From: Eopsaltria australis
Taxonomy: Eukaryota; Chordata; Aves; Passeriformes; Petroicidae
Reading direction: 5' to 3'
DNA: 64,000 nt
Assembly: GCA_034509425.1 (NCBI GenBank)
Contig: JAVTVJ010000070.1
Coordinates: 4,836,001 to 4,900,000, forward strand
Part shown: positions 1 to 13,173 of the stretch, in pieces
Layout of the letters: each line of letters opens with the position of its first letter
How positions within the stretch are numbered: the first letter of the stretch is position 1
Made by a program: the position numbers and the translations under genes
The notes under the pieces: generated by a model
What the model was told of the DNA's origin: nothing
Database searches by the model: none
Seen by the model: the letters and a program-made list of their open reading frames with translations, nothing else

Positions 1-173
1 GGCCTTTAAAATTGTAATTTTCTCACCGTTGTTGAAATTTCTCAAGTACACAGGTCATAATCTGTGGCACTTGTAGTTTAGTTCTATTTCTAGATTGTTG
101 GGTGGCTAGTATTGTTCTCTTTCAGTGGTAGTTTAGGGGATTTGCACAATTTAAATACTTATTAATGAGACCA

Positions 174-826
174 TGTCACGATCCGCTCGTAGGAGCGGGG
201 GTCGTGATGGTTCGTTACTTTGAATCTCAGAGTGCAAAAGAAAACAGGGACAAGTATTTTTGCTTAAATCAAAATCAAAAGCACTTTATTGAGTGCCAAC
301 AACACGCTTATGCGATAGAGGAGAGAGAGAGAGAAGAAAGAAAGAGAGAGGAAAGGGGGGGCATAGCTACCACGGCACGACGAAGTCCTCGTTGTCCGGA
401 TACGATGGATTCGTCTCATCCGTAGGGAGTACTCGTAGGGGTACTTTTTGAGAGTCTTTTTATAGTCTTTTTGAAAGCGGGGGGCAGGTAACCAAGAGAT
501 GAGGCAATCCCTCCAGAGACGAGGGGCAAGTAGCCAGCAGGTGGGGAAATAGGGCCCATTGTTTTAGGGTACAGGTACAGCGGTACTAGACAGATTGTTC
601 TTGTGCAGTCCTTTCCGCCCCGTTAGCCGAGCGGCACGGTTCTCTGCAGCACAGCTCAGCAGCACAGCTCCGCAGCACACCCAGGCACCTGGCAGGCATC
701 CCACCAAGATCTGGCTGGACCTCATTGTGCAAAAGTCCTTTTCCCCTCTTAGGGTCTCTGGGCTTTCGGCCTCTGCTTCTGTCGATGGTCGTGAGGCAGA
801 TAGGGATTTCCGTCCAGACTCTTACA
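174..826 (-). mobile_element. Solo LTR of an ERV, minus strand, 5-bp TSD
   Basis: The segment begins TGTCACG and ends TTACA on the plus strand, and is flanked on both sides by GACCA (169-173 and 827-831), which I read as a 5-bp target-site duplication. On the minus strand a TATA-like box lies near 457-464 and an AATAAA poly(A) signal at 285-290, in the order expected of U3-R-U5. A GC-rich imperfect inverted repeat (176-188 against 193-207) sits at its 3' terminus. No internal retroviral sequence is attached, so this is a solo LTR. The family is not recognised; boundaries rest on the TG/CA ends plus the TSD. Confidence 0.75.
317..360. repeat. GA-rich microsatellite inside the LTR
   Basis: Purine-only run of GA and GAAA units ending in a G tract, within the transcribed (R/U5) part of the LTR at 174-826. 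Confidence 0.9.
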
Positions 827-2404
827 GACCAGAAGACAGGAGTATTGAATTTTTTCTAGGCTCAAATATGATGAAACAAGATCATCTTTCTTCTTCAGAA
901 GTATATTCATACTCAAGTACTTATTCTACTACACCCTCAGAGAGTGTTGACTCAATGTTAAGGGTTACTGCTGTGCTTTATTATTTTCTTCATATTACCT
1001 TTGTTTATTATTATCTTCTGTGACTGATCTAGATATTCCTAGATTTCTAATTTTATACTTTGTAATGTGGTTATTACATCATCTGTTACAAATATTTAAG
1101 TGCTTCATGTATATTTCATGTTTTTATTGAAATAACTAAAATTTTAGTCTCAATCCCCCTAAATCAAAATACATTGTGAGGAAATAATGAAACAGTCCAT
1201 TTAATTTTCTAATTTTGAAGTTCTTTTTAATGGAAGAAATTTTGAAATGTGTTTATTAACATTTCATTAAAATCACCATTTTGGTTTCAGAAAAATATGA
1301 AAAGAAATATCAAGTGAGGAAAAGAAAGATAGCTCTTCTTTACTTTGTACCACTTCATGAGAGTTTATGTAGCCTCAGAAAATTAAAAGTTATGTAATGT
1401 TATGGTCAAAACTTTGTTGTGAGCAAAACAGGAAAATTCCATGATATGAGAAGCCACCAAGTCACAGCTGCATTAAAATCACAGCTATTTCCAGTATTTT
1501 ACTGACTGTTAAGAGGTTTAGTTCAGTTAGACTGATAGTATCTCTGCACTACAAATTATCAAATTAATACACAATAACTTTAAAAATGTCACACAACCAT
1601 TTTCAAGTATCTATCTTTTTCTCAGTGGTTATGCTGCCCCTTTGGTACCCAAGGTTGGCAGTACCCATCCCCCTCAAAAACACATAAAAGTGGTGCTTTT
1701 ATGAGTTGCCGGCACCCTGAATTCTTCGCTAGGAAAGCTGTTATGTAAATGATTTCTTATTTCTCAATTTCCACTAATTTAGCACATTTTCTAACTTCTT
1801 TTTCCCTTATTCTTTAGTGATTTTCAACATCAGTTTGTGTCTCTATTATACATTTTATTTTGTGCTAGCATATTCCTTGTTATTCTCCACTGTTTTTTTC
1901 TCTTCGCTCACCTTAAAACCTTTTTGACAGTCAGTTGTTTATTTAATGACCATTGCTAGGTTTTTTCAGTCTGTTTTTATTATCCCATGCCTACGGTCCT
2001 GTATACGTCATTATTATTTGCAAATCATAAATATTTCATCATATACAGAATAACTTCTTAATGTGTATGTAAAAAATCTGACTATACTACAGGATTATGC
2101 AAATGTAAGCAGATATAAGCGGTATAAGCAAAACTGTGACAAATTAGTCAATAGTCACCTGATCATTAGAAAATGAGTTGCAGCTAAACAAGCTGAATCA
2201 AAACTCCAGGCAGGCGAGGTAAGTTCAGACAAATCCTGAGAAATCAATCTTGAGGTCTTGCAGAGCTGATACAAGGTCTGCAGCTTGTTACTGGCAGTGG
2301 TTATACTGAATTGCAGGGCTATGATACAGCTGTACTAACATCCTTGCATTTTTGTTTTGTCTCTTTGTCTTATTACATGTCTGAAATTGTTCAAAATGCA
2401 TATG
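827..2404. other. AT-rich unique DNA, no gene seen
   Basis: No convincing coding exon, RNA gene or recognisable repeat. The only local structure is a small GC-richer island at about 1630-1735 holding a perfect 8-bp stem with a 5-nt loop (1683-1703) next to a near-palindrome around GGTACC (about 1636-1655). Confidence 0.5.
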
Positions 2405-2516
2405 AATGTCACGCTTGGGGATATGGTTTAGTAGTGAACAGTGACTTAATGGTTGGAGTCAATGATCTTAGAGATCTTTGTCAGTCTGAGTAGTCTTTAG
2501 TTGTATGATTCTATGG
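2405..2516 (+). mobile_element. CR1 LINE 3' end, degenerate
   Basis: The stretch reads like the 3' untranslated end of avian CR1: a GGTTTAGT block, then a TTGGAGTCAATGATCTTAG block, then the terminal TGATTCTATGG unit. It is heavily diverged and 5'-truncated, as most CR1 copies are. Identification is from recalled CR1 structure and not from a search. Confidence 0.75.
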
Positions 2517-2848
2517 TTATTACTTCCAAATAGAAAACTGACAAGTTAGAAAGTCTAACTTTTTCTAATGTTTTAAAGGTTTGGATTTTTTGATTCTGCA
2601 TTGCTGTTTCTCAGGGTATATTTAGTGGTGGTGTTCTTCATTGTTTCAGAATTGCTACAGAATTTGAAATCTTGGCTGTTTAAGGTACAGCAACCTAAAG
2701 AAGACTTAAGGAAAAAGAAGCAAGGAAAAATCAGTGGGGAATGTTCCTAAACCAAAGTGAACCCATGACTAGGAGCTACAGCACTTGAATTTAGCTGTTT
2801 GGATAGACTTTACATTCTCTGAGAAGGCTGAGAATACCCTTGTTAGGG

Positions 2849-3438
2849 TGTGGTGGTTTCATGCCAGCCAGCAGCCCAGCTCCATGCAACTGCTCACTCA
2901 CTCCCCCACCAGCAGAGTCTGGGAGAGACTTGGAAGGGTAAAAGCCAGAAGAGTTGTGGATTGAGATAAAGACAGTTTAATGGTAGAAGCAAAAGCCATG
3001 CACACAAGCAAAGCAAAACAAGGAATTCACTGCTTCCCAAGCGCAGGCAGAGGTTCAGCCATCTCAGGGAGAGCAGGGCCCCATCACATGTAATGGTGAC
3101 TTGGAAACTCAAACACCATCCCTCCAAACCTTCCCTTCTTCCTACTTTCCCCAACTTTACATACTGAGCATGATGTCATATTGTCTGGAATATACCTTTG
3201 GTCAGTTGGGGTGACCTGTCCTGGCTGTGTCTCTTTCCAACATCTCGCACCCCCAGTCTCCTTGCCAGTAGCAGTGGCAGTACGAAAAGCAGATAAGGCC
3301 TTGGGTCTGTGTAAACCCTGCTCAGCAACAACAAAAACATCTCTATTTTATTATCCTGTGTTCAGCACAAGTCCAAAACGCAGTCTAATAACAGCCACGG
3401 TGAAGAGAATTAACTCAACCCTAGCCAAAACCAGCACA
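2849..3438 (-). mobile_element. Solo ERVL-type LTR, minus strand
   Basis: On the minus strand this matches the widespread avian LTR that opens with a TGTGCTGGTTTTGGC-like block, carries a CAACTGACC box and a TGACGTCA-like site (here ATGATGTCAT near 3168-3177), an ATTAAA poly(A) signal (2976-2981), and closes with ACCACCACA. Flanks are TAGGG (2844-2848) and TAGGA (3439-3443), a 5-bp TSD with one mismatch, as expected of ERVL-class integration. The degree of decay points to an old insertion. Confidence 0.85.
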
Positions 3439-5297
3439 TAGGATCACACCCTTATCTGGACTTTTCCTTTTCTTGAGATCCAAACTGAATACCTGTTATT
3501 TCCATAGAAATTTTGATGTGCTCCACAGTATGCTACATGTATACACTCTTGTACAGTCTGAATACTACTTTTCCCATTTTCATGATGTATTTTAGAACCA
3601 GAGGAAGTGATATTATTGTAAGACTTCATACTAATAAAGGTGGTTAATCCCAGCCTGTTAGGACAAAATGAGCAAGATTGTTGTAAATACCACTGCAGAT
3701 AGCACTATAAGTCTTAGGCTTATCTTTTCCTAATGCAGTGCTAAAACTAATCAGTCTCCATACAACTAACATACTAACAACAAGCAGATACTGAGGAAAT
3801 ATGCTTTTAGCACAGTAACAGTGTCAAAACAGTATTATTAATTCAAAACTTACTTTGCAGATAAAATTGCTGTATTAACAAAGTGACCTCTTAGTTGTTC
3901 AGCTTAATATTCAAAAATTTAAAAAAAGCTTAAACAGCTCAGCTTAGGCACATTAATATGGATTGAATTCAACGTAGTGTCTGTTGTTGCCACAGCAAGA
4001 ATGACAAATAGGTCATAATGTAGAAATAACCCCCAACTATTTAATTTCTGGCATCTCTGTGATGGAAAGGAAATAGGTTCCTCAAAGAATTTATGTCTGA
4101 GAAGTACTGATTTTTCTTATAGTTAAGACAGTGTTTCAAGGGGATCAACTTGTTTACTTACGTAAAGGGAGAAATAATGTCTATAAGTGAAGTGATTAAT
4201 TAATAGATTATTTCAGTATTTCACTGTTACAACAGAAAGTGTAGCCTTTCTGTTCACCCTTATGAGTTCATTCATATCTAACCTCGATGAGGGTAAATCC
4301 GTTAACAAGGGCAGGTTATTCTCTGCGAGCAAATCTGTTATTCCTTAGTGAAATTCATGGCTGCTGTGGTAAGTACAGAATAATAATAGACAATGGAAAA
4401 AAGTTATTATGGTTGTTTGCACAAGTCAAACACCAAGGTGCTTTTAAAGTGAACCTTTAAGTTATTATCAAAGAAGTCCTATAGCATCAGTGTAATTTTT
4501 TACTTAGCAAAGGCTTCCATCACCCAACAATATCTGTTTTTCCTTTTTAACTCTAGTCATGTTGTCAATCATGTTTATAGGAAGGAGACTTCTTTATTAA
4601 TTTCAAGGCAGACAATGGTCAGTAGAAGTAATCCTCTGGGCAAAATTATTCCCAGCCTCAGCTTAAAACATGTTTTGATTCATTTATTATGTTCTCAGTC
4701 TGTTAGCAGACCTCCTGCTGACATCAGTAACAAGCAATGTACTGAGAAAAACACAGAGCTTTGAAAATGAGATGTTATTTGTGTTTGAAAAGAGCATTTT
4801 AACATTTTTTTCTCTGTACTAATGCTGTCACATTTTATATGCAGCTGTGGGATTTGCTGTGGTTTTATATTTTGGCACCAGCCTGTAATGTGTGTGATAT
4901 CATGCTGTATGCTCAGGGGAAAAGCCCAACATGGTAATATTACATTTGCAGCCCACTTTATAGGCTAATTAAGATGAAGGATATTGTGAATTCCATAAAT
5001 ATCAACCAAACTACACAAAAGTGTGTCAAGACATTAAAACATGTTGCTCAATGCTATTGAAAGAGTTGTTACTTAGCCGCCTGTCCTTTTCTTAAATGTA
5101 GGGGAAAAAATGCAATGGATATGGGAAAAAAAGTGGTCCCTGCAAGGGATCAAACAAGTGAAATATGATACTGGACTTCAATTCAGTGATCCACTTCAGA
5201 TTCTTTTAGATATCATGGTTTATTTAGTAACTGAATTATATTCAAGTAATTCAGCACCTGTTTCATCAAGCTACAGAATATGGAATTAGATATATAC
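3439..5297. other. Unique AT-rich DNA, no gene seen
   Basis: Short open frames only, none with codon structure, splice context or a recognisable motif. No repeat recognised. Confidence 0.5.
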
Positions 5298-5852
5298 TGT
5301 TGCGGTGGTTCGGAACCTGGAAGGAAGAGGACTTCCGGTGGCATGTTCCACGGACAGAGAGTTTCCCCCCGGAGCCACGAACCCCAAGTTCCTGCTATTG
5401 GTTCCTTGATTTGTCTGTTATGTTTCCCCGTTTTGGGAAATTCCCTGTCACTCCCTTGTTCATTCGTTGTTCTCTCTTTCCCCCTCCTCTCCCTAAACCT
5501 CATTTGACCATGTACCCCGGCCCCTCCCATGTATTGCCCCTCGCCCTCAGTTTATTGGATGTTGTTCCTCCCTTAAATACCAATGTAATAAGCTGTTCTT
5601 GGCTCTTGGACCATGTGCTCCCTTTGGAGGCAATAAACCTACCGAAATCACATACCAAGAGACATCCTTCTCTGGAAGTTCTTTGCGGTCTCACCACGCT
5701 CCGAGTGCAACATCTCCTCGGACCGAAACGCGGACTAGCTGTGCCCACAGTCGGCACTCCGAGGAAGTCTTCCCGATTGCGAACGACTTCCTAGGGTAGC
5801 GCTAGTGCTCTGCTGCCGGTACCAGGGTGGGACCGAAGCAGGGAATGCAACA
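5298..5852 (+). mobile_element. Solo ERVK-like LTR with perfect 6-bp TSD
   Basis: Starts TGTTGCGGTGGTTCGG and ends GGGAATGCAACA. It is flanked by ATATAC on both sides (5292-5297 and 5853-5858), a perfect 6-bp TSD. AATAAA lies at 5632-5637, giving plus orientation. It belongs to the same family as the paired LTRs at 37700-38283 and 40448-41031, in opposite orientation and about 30 bp shorter. The 6-bp TSD and the relative's Lys-like primer site fit class II (ERVK). Confidence 0.93.
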
Positions 5853-8800
5853 ATATACCACTTCAGCTTCACTGATTTGATTATATAGTAGAGAGAGAGT
5901 GGTGAATATACATTAATCCTATGAAATTAAATCAAGAAAATTAGCTGAAGATATTCCTAGGGGCCTATTTGGTGTCTATTTGCATAAAATGCTGAATTAC
6001 GTGCTTACTGAAATCACTTTTTTTAAAAAACGAGAAATGGAATGGAACTGAGTTTACGTAGGATTTTAAGCAGCAAAGTACAAGTTCAAATCAGAAATCC
6101 ATTTAATTCCTGGCTCTTACAACAGCCAATACCAGATCATTGAAGTATAAGAATAAAGCAAGTATACATTTTTTCTGTCAGTGGTTCCTAATATGGAGTA
6201 TAGAGACTATGCTGTTCATGTTTATGTTCAATTAGCTGTATTCGTCTTTGCTTCCATTATTATTTTTTGAACCAGTTTGCTATTTTTTTCTGGTCACTTC
6301 AGTATCCTGTATAATGTATGCAAGTATGATGTAATCCTGCGCACACTGGAAAGCATTTCCTTTTTGTTGGCTTAAAAAATTCTTTAGGATAATACCATCA
6401 ATGTTTCCTTGTTCTTATGAGAAATAATGACATGAGTCAAATAAAGCCTATGCTTTTTTTCATCCATGCCATTACTAATTCTGTAGGTTTATAACACTGT
6501 TGTCTGTTTAGGAGTCTGAAATATTCAGTCTTTTCACAGACACAGACATTCCAGTATTTCTAACCATGATTTTGTCCTGTTTATCACTTTTCTGTTGGTG
6601 CTGGATGCTTATTATGTGCTGTTTTCTCTACAAGTCTAAACAAACAATTTAAGATGCAAAAGTTTATCCTGCAGGCTTTTCAAATTAACTGAGATTACCT
6701 CCATATGAAAAGACTTAATTTCAGTGTTAAGTATGGATTGTCTTATCTAAGTCTGAAATTGTGACTGTTCTATTCTTATTCTTAGTCTAGTCATTTTCAT
6801 ACCATGTATTAAAAGGGTCTTGTTTATAATTTACTTAAGATTTTCTAAGCAATTCTGCTTTCTAAACTGTGTCATCTCTGATTCATTTATAAGCAATATC
6901 AGAATTGAATTTTATTTTGATTTATTGAAGTAAAATATTACTGAAGTAAAATTACTGAAGTAAACAATAGTAAACTGAAGTAAACAATAATAAATAATAA
7001 GATGGTAAAACACGTTTGCAAAATATATGAATTGGGTTTAAGTAGTCCTAGCACTTCAAATATTTTTGATCTGTAGAGAAATACATTTTCATCTTCAGGG
7101 AAATCTTTACAATTCACAGTAATTTTCATTTTTGGTTGAAGACAAAATAGAGTTTTGAAGGAGAGTGATAAATGGTAAACACGGCATGTTTAGAAAAGCC
7201 ACTATACTGGTGTGGTTAGTACACAAGGCTCAAATCCGAGACACAGGTTCAGTTGACCTTATTCAAAATAGATACTTGAAATTTGTTCTCTGGACCCAGA
7301 ATAACTAATAACCAAAAAGCTTTATGTGGATTATAGAATGCCTCACCTGTTTTGAGCAGCTTTTATTCTTGAAAGTGAAAAAAAACCATTCCTTGTTCTT
7401 TGTTACAGACACTGCATTTCAGCAAGATGCTTTGAGTTCCAAAAAAACGTTTTATCAAAAAAAAAAAAGGAAAAGAAATTGTTACTAAAGACATTTTCTT
7501 TTCCCCTCATTATGTGCATGAGAGAGTACTCACTCTTCTGCTTTGTATTCTCCCACTGCTCTAAGAAGTCATCCTGTGCTTTGTATTTTTCACACACTGA
7601 TTTATTTGCATTACCTAATAACATTTCCGGTTTATATTTTGGTTGCAGGTTTCTCTTGGACTTCTACATGCCCAAGCTACTCATATTCTCTGGCCTCCCC
7701 AACACTGGCAGAAGTTGCAGCCAATGCTACCTCTGGAGTGCAAACCACTCCAGAGAGAGCAAAAGTGATCTGAGTGCTCAGACAGGAAAACACTGACGTG
7801 GAGTTCAGCCAGGAGTTGCAGTGGTTATATCATCACCTGTACGAGCTTTGCCAAGTGCTTCAACATCAGGTGTCATATCAATAAATACACGTGATATCTT
7901 AATGTTGCAATGCCACCAGAAATTCTTCATGTTTCTTTTGTTTGTTTGTTCTATTGTTTGGTGGGTTTTAAAAAATCTCCAACATTAGGGCATTGTATGT
8001 TAATTCAGTTTGAAATAATTGGTTGTAGAAGGCCTGAACATTCATTTTTTTTTTCTGGAAGCAGTAACATGCTTGGCTTACGTCTGTACCTGTGCTTCTC
8101 TGGACAAGAAACTATTAAAACCATAATAAACTATTTTGATCTTTTACATTCAGCTTGGTTGTTTTTTTGTAACTGCATGGAACCATTATTAATATCATTG
8201 ATTGCATATGAAAAAAGAAAAAATCCACCCAAAACCTAATATACTTTGGATTGTCCTATAATTTCTAGTAATAAAGAATCAGTACTTCTGTAGGTGAAAA
8301 GTTTTTAATGCAGCTTATTTCTATTATTAAACTGAGTACATATTACTTATTTCTATTTTCTTTTTTCAGGATAAAAATAATCTGTTTTATATAAATATTC
8401 CCTGTATATCTTGCTGAATTAGATATTCAGTCAAAATGTACAAATGATATTACAGTATCTGAAGGCAATGTTTAATTCATTTTTCTAGTAGAGTAAATCT
8501 TCATTAGTACTGATTGCCACATTTCTTTGAAACTATTTAATTAGATAGGAAATATGCAATTAATATTCTAATATATAGTTAATATTATAAATATAATCTG
8601 TGAATAGGCAGTAAAGCTTCTGTACACTTTATAAGTGAAAAGAACTTGGAAAATGACACATTTTCAATGACAAATCAATATGAGCCAGCTTATGTTCATA
8701 TTTATTGAATTTTACTTCACATAGGCTAGTACTTAAAAATTTAACAAACCACAAAAGATCTTTAAACATTTTCAGCTAAAAACATGCAATTATCAGAACT

Positions 8801-9060
8801 TGAGGCAAGATTAAAGTAAGTCTACAGCTCTTTGAATACACACATCTGCCTTATGAGTTAGATGATAGCTTCAATCACTATGAAAACTATCTATTACCAT
8901 CTGACTTTCTTCTTAAATGCTCCAGCTCTGTAGAGTCTCTGAATACTTCATTGTCTATGTTCCAAAAAGGTGTTCTACAGGTCTCTGAACTCTCTTAGCT
9001 AAACTAATGCAGTTTGTTTGGGTATTATTGCAGTAAATTCATAATTGTTCAGGGACAGAA
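5853..9060. other. Unique AT-rich DNA, no gene seen
   Basis: About 3.2 kb of AT-rich sequence with only short chance ORFs and mononucleotide runs (for example the A run near 7458-7468). I see no exon, RNA gene or identifiable mobile element. Confidence 0.5.
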
Positions 9061-9372
9061 GGGGAATCCAGGGAACTACATGCCTGTAAGCCTGCCCTCG
9101 TGCTGGGGAACATTATGGAACAGATTATCTCAAATGCCATCACATGGCCACCCAGGGCAACAGGCTCAGCCAGCATGGGTTTAGGAATAGCAGCTCCTCT
9201 TTGACCAACCTGGTCTCATTTTATGACCAGGTGACCCTCCTAGTGGATGACGGAAAAGTTGTGGATATTTACATGGACTGAAGTAAAATCTTTGACACTG
9301 TCTCCCCAAAGTATTCTCATGGAGAATCTGGCAGCCCACAGCTTGGACAGGTGCTCTCTTCACTCGGTTAAA
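9061..9372 (+). mobile_element. CR1 LINE ORF2 (reverse transcriptase) fragment
   Basis: Successive blocks match the CR1 reverse-transcriptase region as I know it: a GGGAACTACATGCCTG block, a GGAACAGATTATCTC block, a CAGCATGGGTTTAGGAA block, a TGACCAGGTGACC block, a TAGTGGATGACGG block, and a TTTGACACTGTCTCCCC block. The frame is interrupted repeatedly, so it is a dead 5'- and 3'-truncated fragment. The adjoining sequence to about 9430 may be a further decayed part. Confidence 0.85.
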
Positions 9373-9503
9373 AATTGTACTCTTCTCTCGATATTTTTCC
9401 ATACTTGAACCTCCCCAAACCATCCCCATTTCACTGACTTTGAACCCCTGAACATCTCAGAAGTCTTGTGCAGTACTGAAGTGCTCTGCCCTGCCCTCCA
9501 CAG

Positions 9504-9574
9504 CAAAACCCGTACCCCTGGGCAATGTCACCAGTCTGCGGGGCAACTTGGCCAGCCTCCCTTCTGACCCTGGT
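9504..9574 (+). other. Weak exon-like stretch
   Basis: A pyrimidine tract ending CCCTCCACAG (9494-9503) is followed by 71 bp without a stop in one frame and then a strong donor-like GTGAGT at 9575-9580. The stretch is GC-richer than its surroundings. The encoded residues match nothing I recognise, and a chance acceptor/donor pair is quite possible. Confidence 0.15.
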
Positions 9575-9580
9575 GTGAGT

Positions 9581-12563
9581 TATACCCAGTGGGGCGGGTC
9601 CAGGGGCCTCAGTGCTCCTTCACAGCTATGAGGATGAGACTTTCACAGTTTGATGACTCCTGTAATAGTCACAAAGGAGTTAAATCATAGTGTAATTTGG
9701 CTTCCCACAGCTTCCATTGCTCCTTTGGGCTCCTTTGTCTGTGTGAAGACCAGCTCATTATCTTACCTTATACAGGCTATCAAAGTTTAAATGTCCCAGG
9801 TATTCAACTGTGATATGCCTCAAGGAATATTTATTTACCTGTATCTGCATACATATATTTACAAATATTTACGCATTTATATGGAGATGTGTGTAGGATA
9901 CACATGATGAAATGATGGAATAGAGAATATGCCTATTACTTCTGAAGATGGTTGTAAAGCCTGACATAACTTTGGAGAATGGTATTAGAGTGCAGTGATC
10001 TGAATTTGATAATGATGAGCAGAGTCTGGTGCAATAATTACCCACATTCATGCTGGATTGTGTTGAAAGAAAATTTGGACATTAGAGTGGATTGTAGTTG
10101 AGCATGAGGCAACAATGTGCTGAATAAGGAAAATACACGCTTTGTAAAGAACAGTACAGGCTGTAAACACAGCAAACAATATTCCTTCTACATTCATGCA
10201 TGGTATGATTTTAGGCACCAGATACAACAAAAACTGAGGACAACTGAAATATTTAGAAAGAAACAAAAATAGAGAGAAACTAAAAAAATACCACCTATGA
10301 GAAATGTTAGAAGGACTTGGGTTTATCATGTAGTCTTCAGAGTCTGAGACAGTCTTCAAAATTATGAAAGATTGCTGTGAAGTGCAAGACAATCATTGGT
10401 TCTCCAAGTTCATCATGTGTGGGAGTAGAACAAATAGACTTAAAATGCAACATTTGGACTGTTAGGTTAGACATAGAGAAAGAAATATTTTAATTATAAA
10501 AATAATGAAACACTTAAATAGATTATTTTATATTACAAGATGTTACAAGATTTTTTTTTTTTTTATCAGGCCTGTTGGAGACAGAAGGATGGATGAACTA
10601 GACCTGAGGTCCACATCAGCTATTTCATACATTCTCTGATTAGGTCATCTGTGCTCGGTAAACTTGGTGGTGCCTTTGATGCTGGGCAGGCAGTTTCATC
10701 AATATCTAATTCCTTCAGACTGATAATTATGATTCTTTAAATGCAAGCCTAACAGTATTACAGTACCTTTATGTACCACTTTCCTGTAATAAGCATCTAA
10801 GGAACAAGTTTCCTGTAAAAGAAGCTATTTTGCTACATACTGTCATCATATTAATGTGCATGGCATTTTACGTTATCACGTAGGCTGGTGAATAGAAATA
10901 GCTCAATGAAGTCATAACAGATAATCCAGTACCCAGAGCATGAAGAGCAAACCTTTCCTTTCAAAGCAGAAAGGACCAAGACTGGCACACATGAGCACAT
11001 ATTTAAAGGTGTTGTTATTTAATTGATATATTTGGGTTTCAAGCTTCAAATTTGGAACATATAATGAGAAGTCTGTTCTGGAAGTAATGAAATCAGTACC
11101 AAAATTCTCATGGCCATCATGATTAGCTTTCTAAAGCCTCTTCACAGGCCTTCTGGTTTTTGGTGCTGGCTTATGTCTGTAACGCAATAAGGTATGATTT
11201 CATGGGAGTTAAATAAGAATGAACACAAGTAAGGAGTAGGACACTATGAAATGAAAGGATGACAGGATATTTTAAAGCTTGATTTTTTTTTTTAATGTAT
11301 TAAGAGTCACATAAACACCTTTCCTATGGCTTGAGAGAGAGACTAGACTGCCAGACTGCACTTGTAGAGCAAGGAAAGATGTTGCAAACAGATCAGGAAT
11401 TGGTACTCTTAGCAGACATGCACAACTACATCTGAAAGAGTGACAGAGCAAAGCTGTGTATCTCAGCAGCACAGCCTCATACAGAAAACCAAAACACCAA
11501 CTGAGAAAGTGGAAAGCTGGTGTAAGTAAAGAATGATCAGCTAATGAATCTAAGAATCTTCAATTAGGTTGTCAGGATTTCCTGTGACAAGGAAACATTA
11601 TAGCAGAAGATGTGCTGAGCTTCATTTCTTCCATCTATTCATCCTTTAGGGTAACATACCTAGATGATGCAACATGAATACTGGCAATTTGTTATTGCAT
11701 GCACAAACCACTAGCTGTTCAGGTCTGAAGAAATTGCAAAATGTATAACTGAGTGCAGAACTATCCAAGGAGAAAAAGGCAAAGCCAAGAAAATAGATTG
11801 CGCTTTAGTAAACAGTTTACACTGCCTGGATCCTCAGGTATTAACACTGATGAAATAATACGCCAGACATTACAATCACAACTAAGACATATGAACTCAA
11901 AGTACCACAGTATAGTCAAGTGATGACAGATATCAGCTCTTCCTATGCAGAATTTCATTTTCACATATCTTTACCATTCCTTTAGATTTGTTTGCCACAC
12001 AAATCAGACAGAGCTCTGAACACTTCCAGCATATTACAAGTAGGTCAGCTGTCAGAAGTATCTTTCTGTAGTTGTGTTGCTCTGGTGTCTAGCAGCTGAT
12101 GAACCTGCATGCTTTTGTGCAACTTCAGTTATCCTTTGCTATTTTACTATAATGTGGAATAATTCTCTCACTTTGGAATATTTTATTATCACTACTATTA
12201 TGATCAAGAAAATTATTCCTTTCTTTCCATGCGAACATGGTCTATTTTTACCATGGTCTATTCAGCATCTTATCCAAGGTGATAAGACACACAGGATAGA
12301 TTTGGAAAAAAAACCCAGAATTTTCTAGATCACAGTCTGCCTATTTATTGTCTGTCATTTACTGTCAGTCCTTACCTTGCACAGTTAATGAAAAAATTTA
12401 CAATTTGTGATATAAAACACAAATTTAATGAATTTAAAAGATCAGCAAAAACCAAAATTCTGAGTAGACAGATTAGCCTTTTACAATTGTATGGTGAGAG
12501 GAAAAGATGAGTCTTTAGAGCTAAAGTTTCCTGTGGCATTATAGGCTCATAGAAGATGTAATG
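9581..12563. other. Unique AT-rich DNA, no gene seen
   Basis: Only short chance ORFs. A T run at 10551-10564 is the main simple-sequence feature. Sequence just after it (about 10567-10640) is faintly CR1-like but too decayed to call. Confidence 0.45.
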
Positions 12564-13173
12564 TGTTGCGGTGGTTCAAGCCCCCAAAAACCCTTTTCCC
12601 CTCCTAGGAAGCTCAGGGCTGGGGACTCCCCTGGGGCAGAGTCAGGGGTGGTTTGCCCTGTGGATGGGCCGGGCTTCCCGGGGGCTGGCTACCCTGTCCC
12701 CACCTGCCACTCTCCTGTCTATCATCTTTAGGCTCCAGAAAGTTCACTGTTACATAGTACTTGATTGTATCATCCCCTTGCCGGTCTCCCCTTCACCGCC
12801 CCCTTCCTTTCCCAGTTGGTTCCAGTCCCCTGATTCCTCCCTGGTTCCTCCCCTGAGCCCGTCAGTGATTGGTTTGTAATCCCTCAATAAAAGTCTGATG
12901 CAGAGGGTGCCCCGGGTCTTTCTCCTGGATGCCCAGAGAGCTGGTAACACTGCGTTACAGTGTCTCTATTATTCCAGGGCGAAAGAACCCTCCCGCGATA
13001 CTCCGGCTCTTTGGTTACAGTGTCCACCGTAAAGGGGGACGCAGCCTGCCGCCAGGGACCTTAAGGTCCACAGCAGAGAACCCGCTCAGGTCAGGGACAC
13101 TGGCTTGTAAATGCCGTGGGGCTGCAGTCTGAGACCCTGGTGGGCAGCTGGCCGGCCCACGCCATCGGCCACA
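12564..13173 (+). mobile_element. Solo ERVK-like LTR (610 bp) with perfect 6-bp TSD
   Basis: Starts TGTTGCGGTGGTTCAAGC and ends ATCGGCCACA; flanked by GTAATG on both sides (12558-12563 and 13174-13179). AATAAA at 12886-12891 sets plus orientation, with a CCAAT-type box (TGATTGG) upstream. A second copy of identical length lies inverted at 49729-50338; by eye they differ at roughly ten positions, so the family was active fairly recently. The open frames inside are LTR shadow and not genes. Confidence 0.95.

Noticed and set aside
12571..12879. Open frames of 60-150 codons inside the LTRs (for example 12571-12879, 50023-50472, 40595-40942, 5300-5794).
   Set aside because: They recur only because the LTR recurs, overlap promoter and poly(A) signals, and match no protein.
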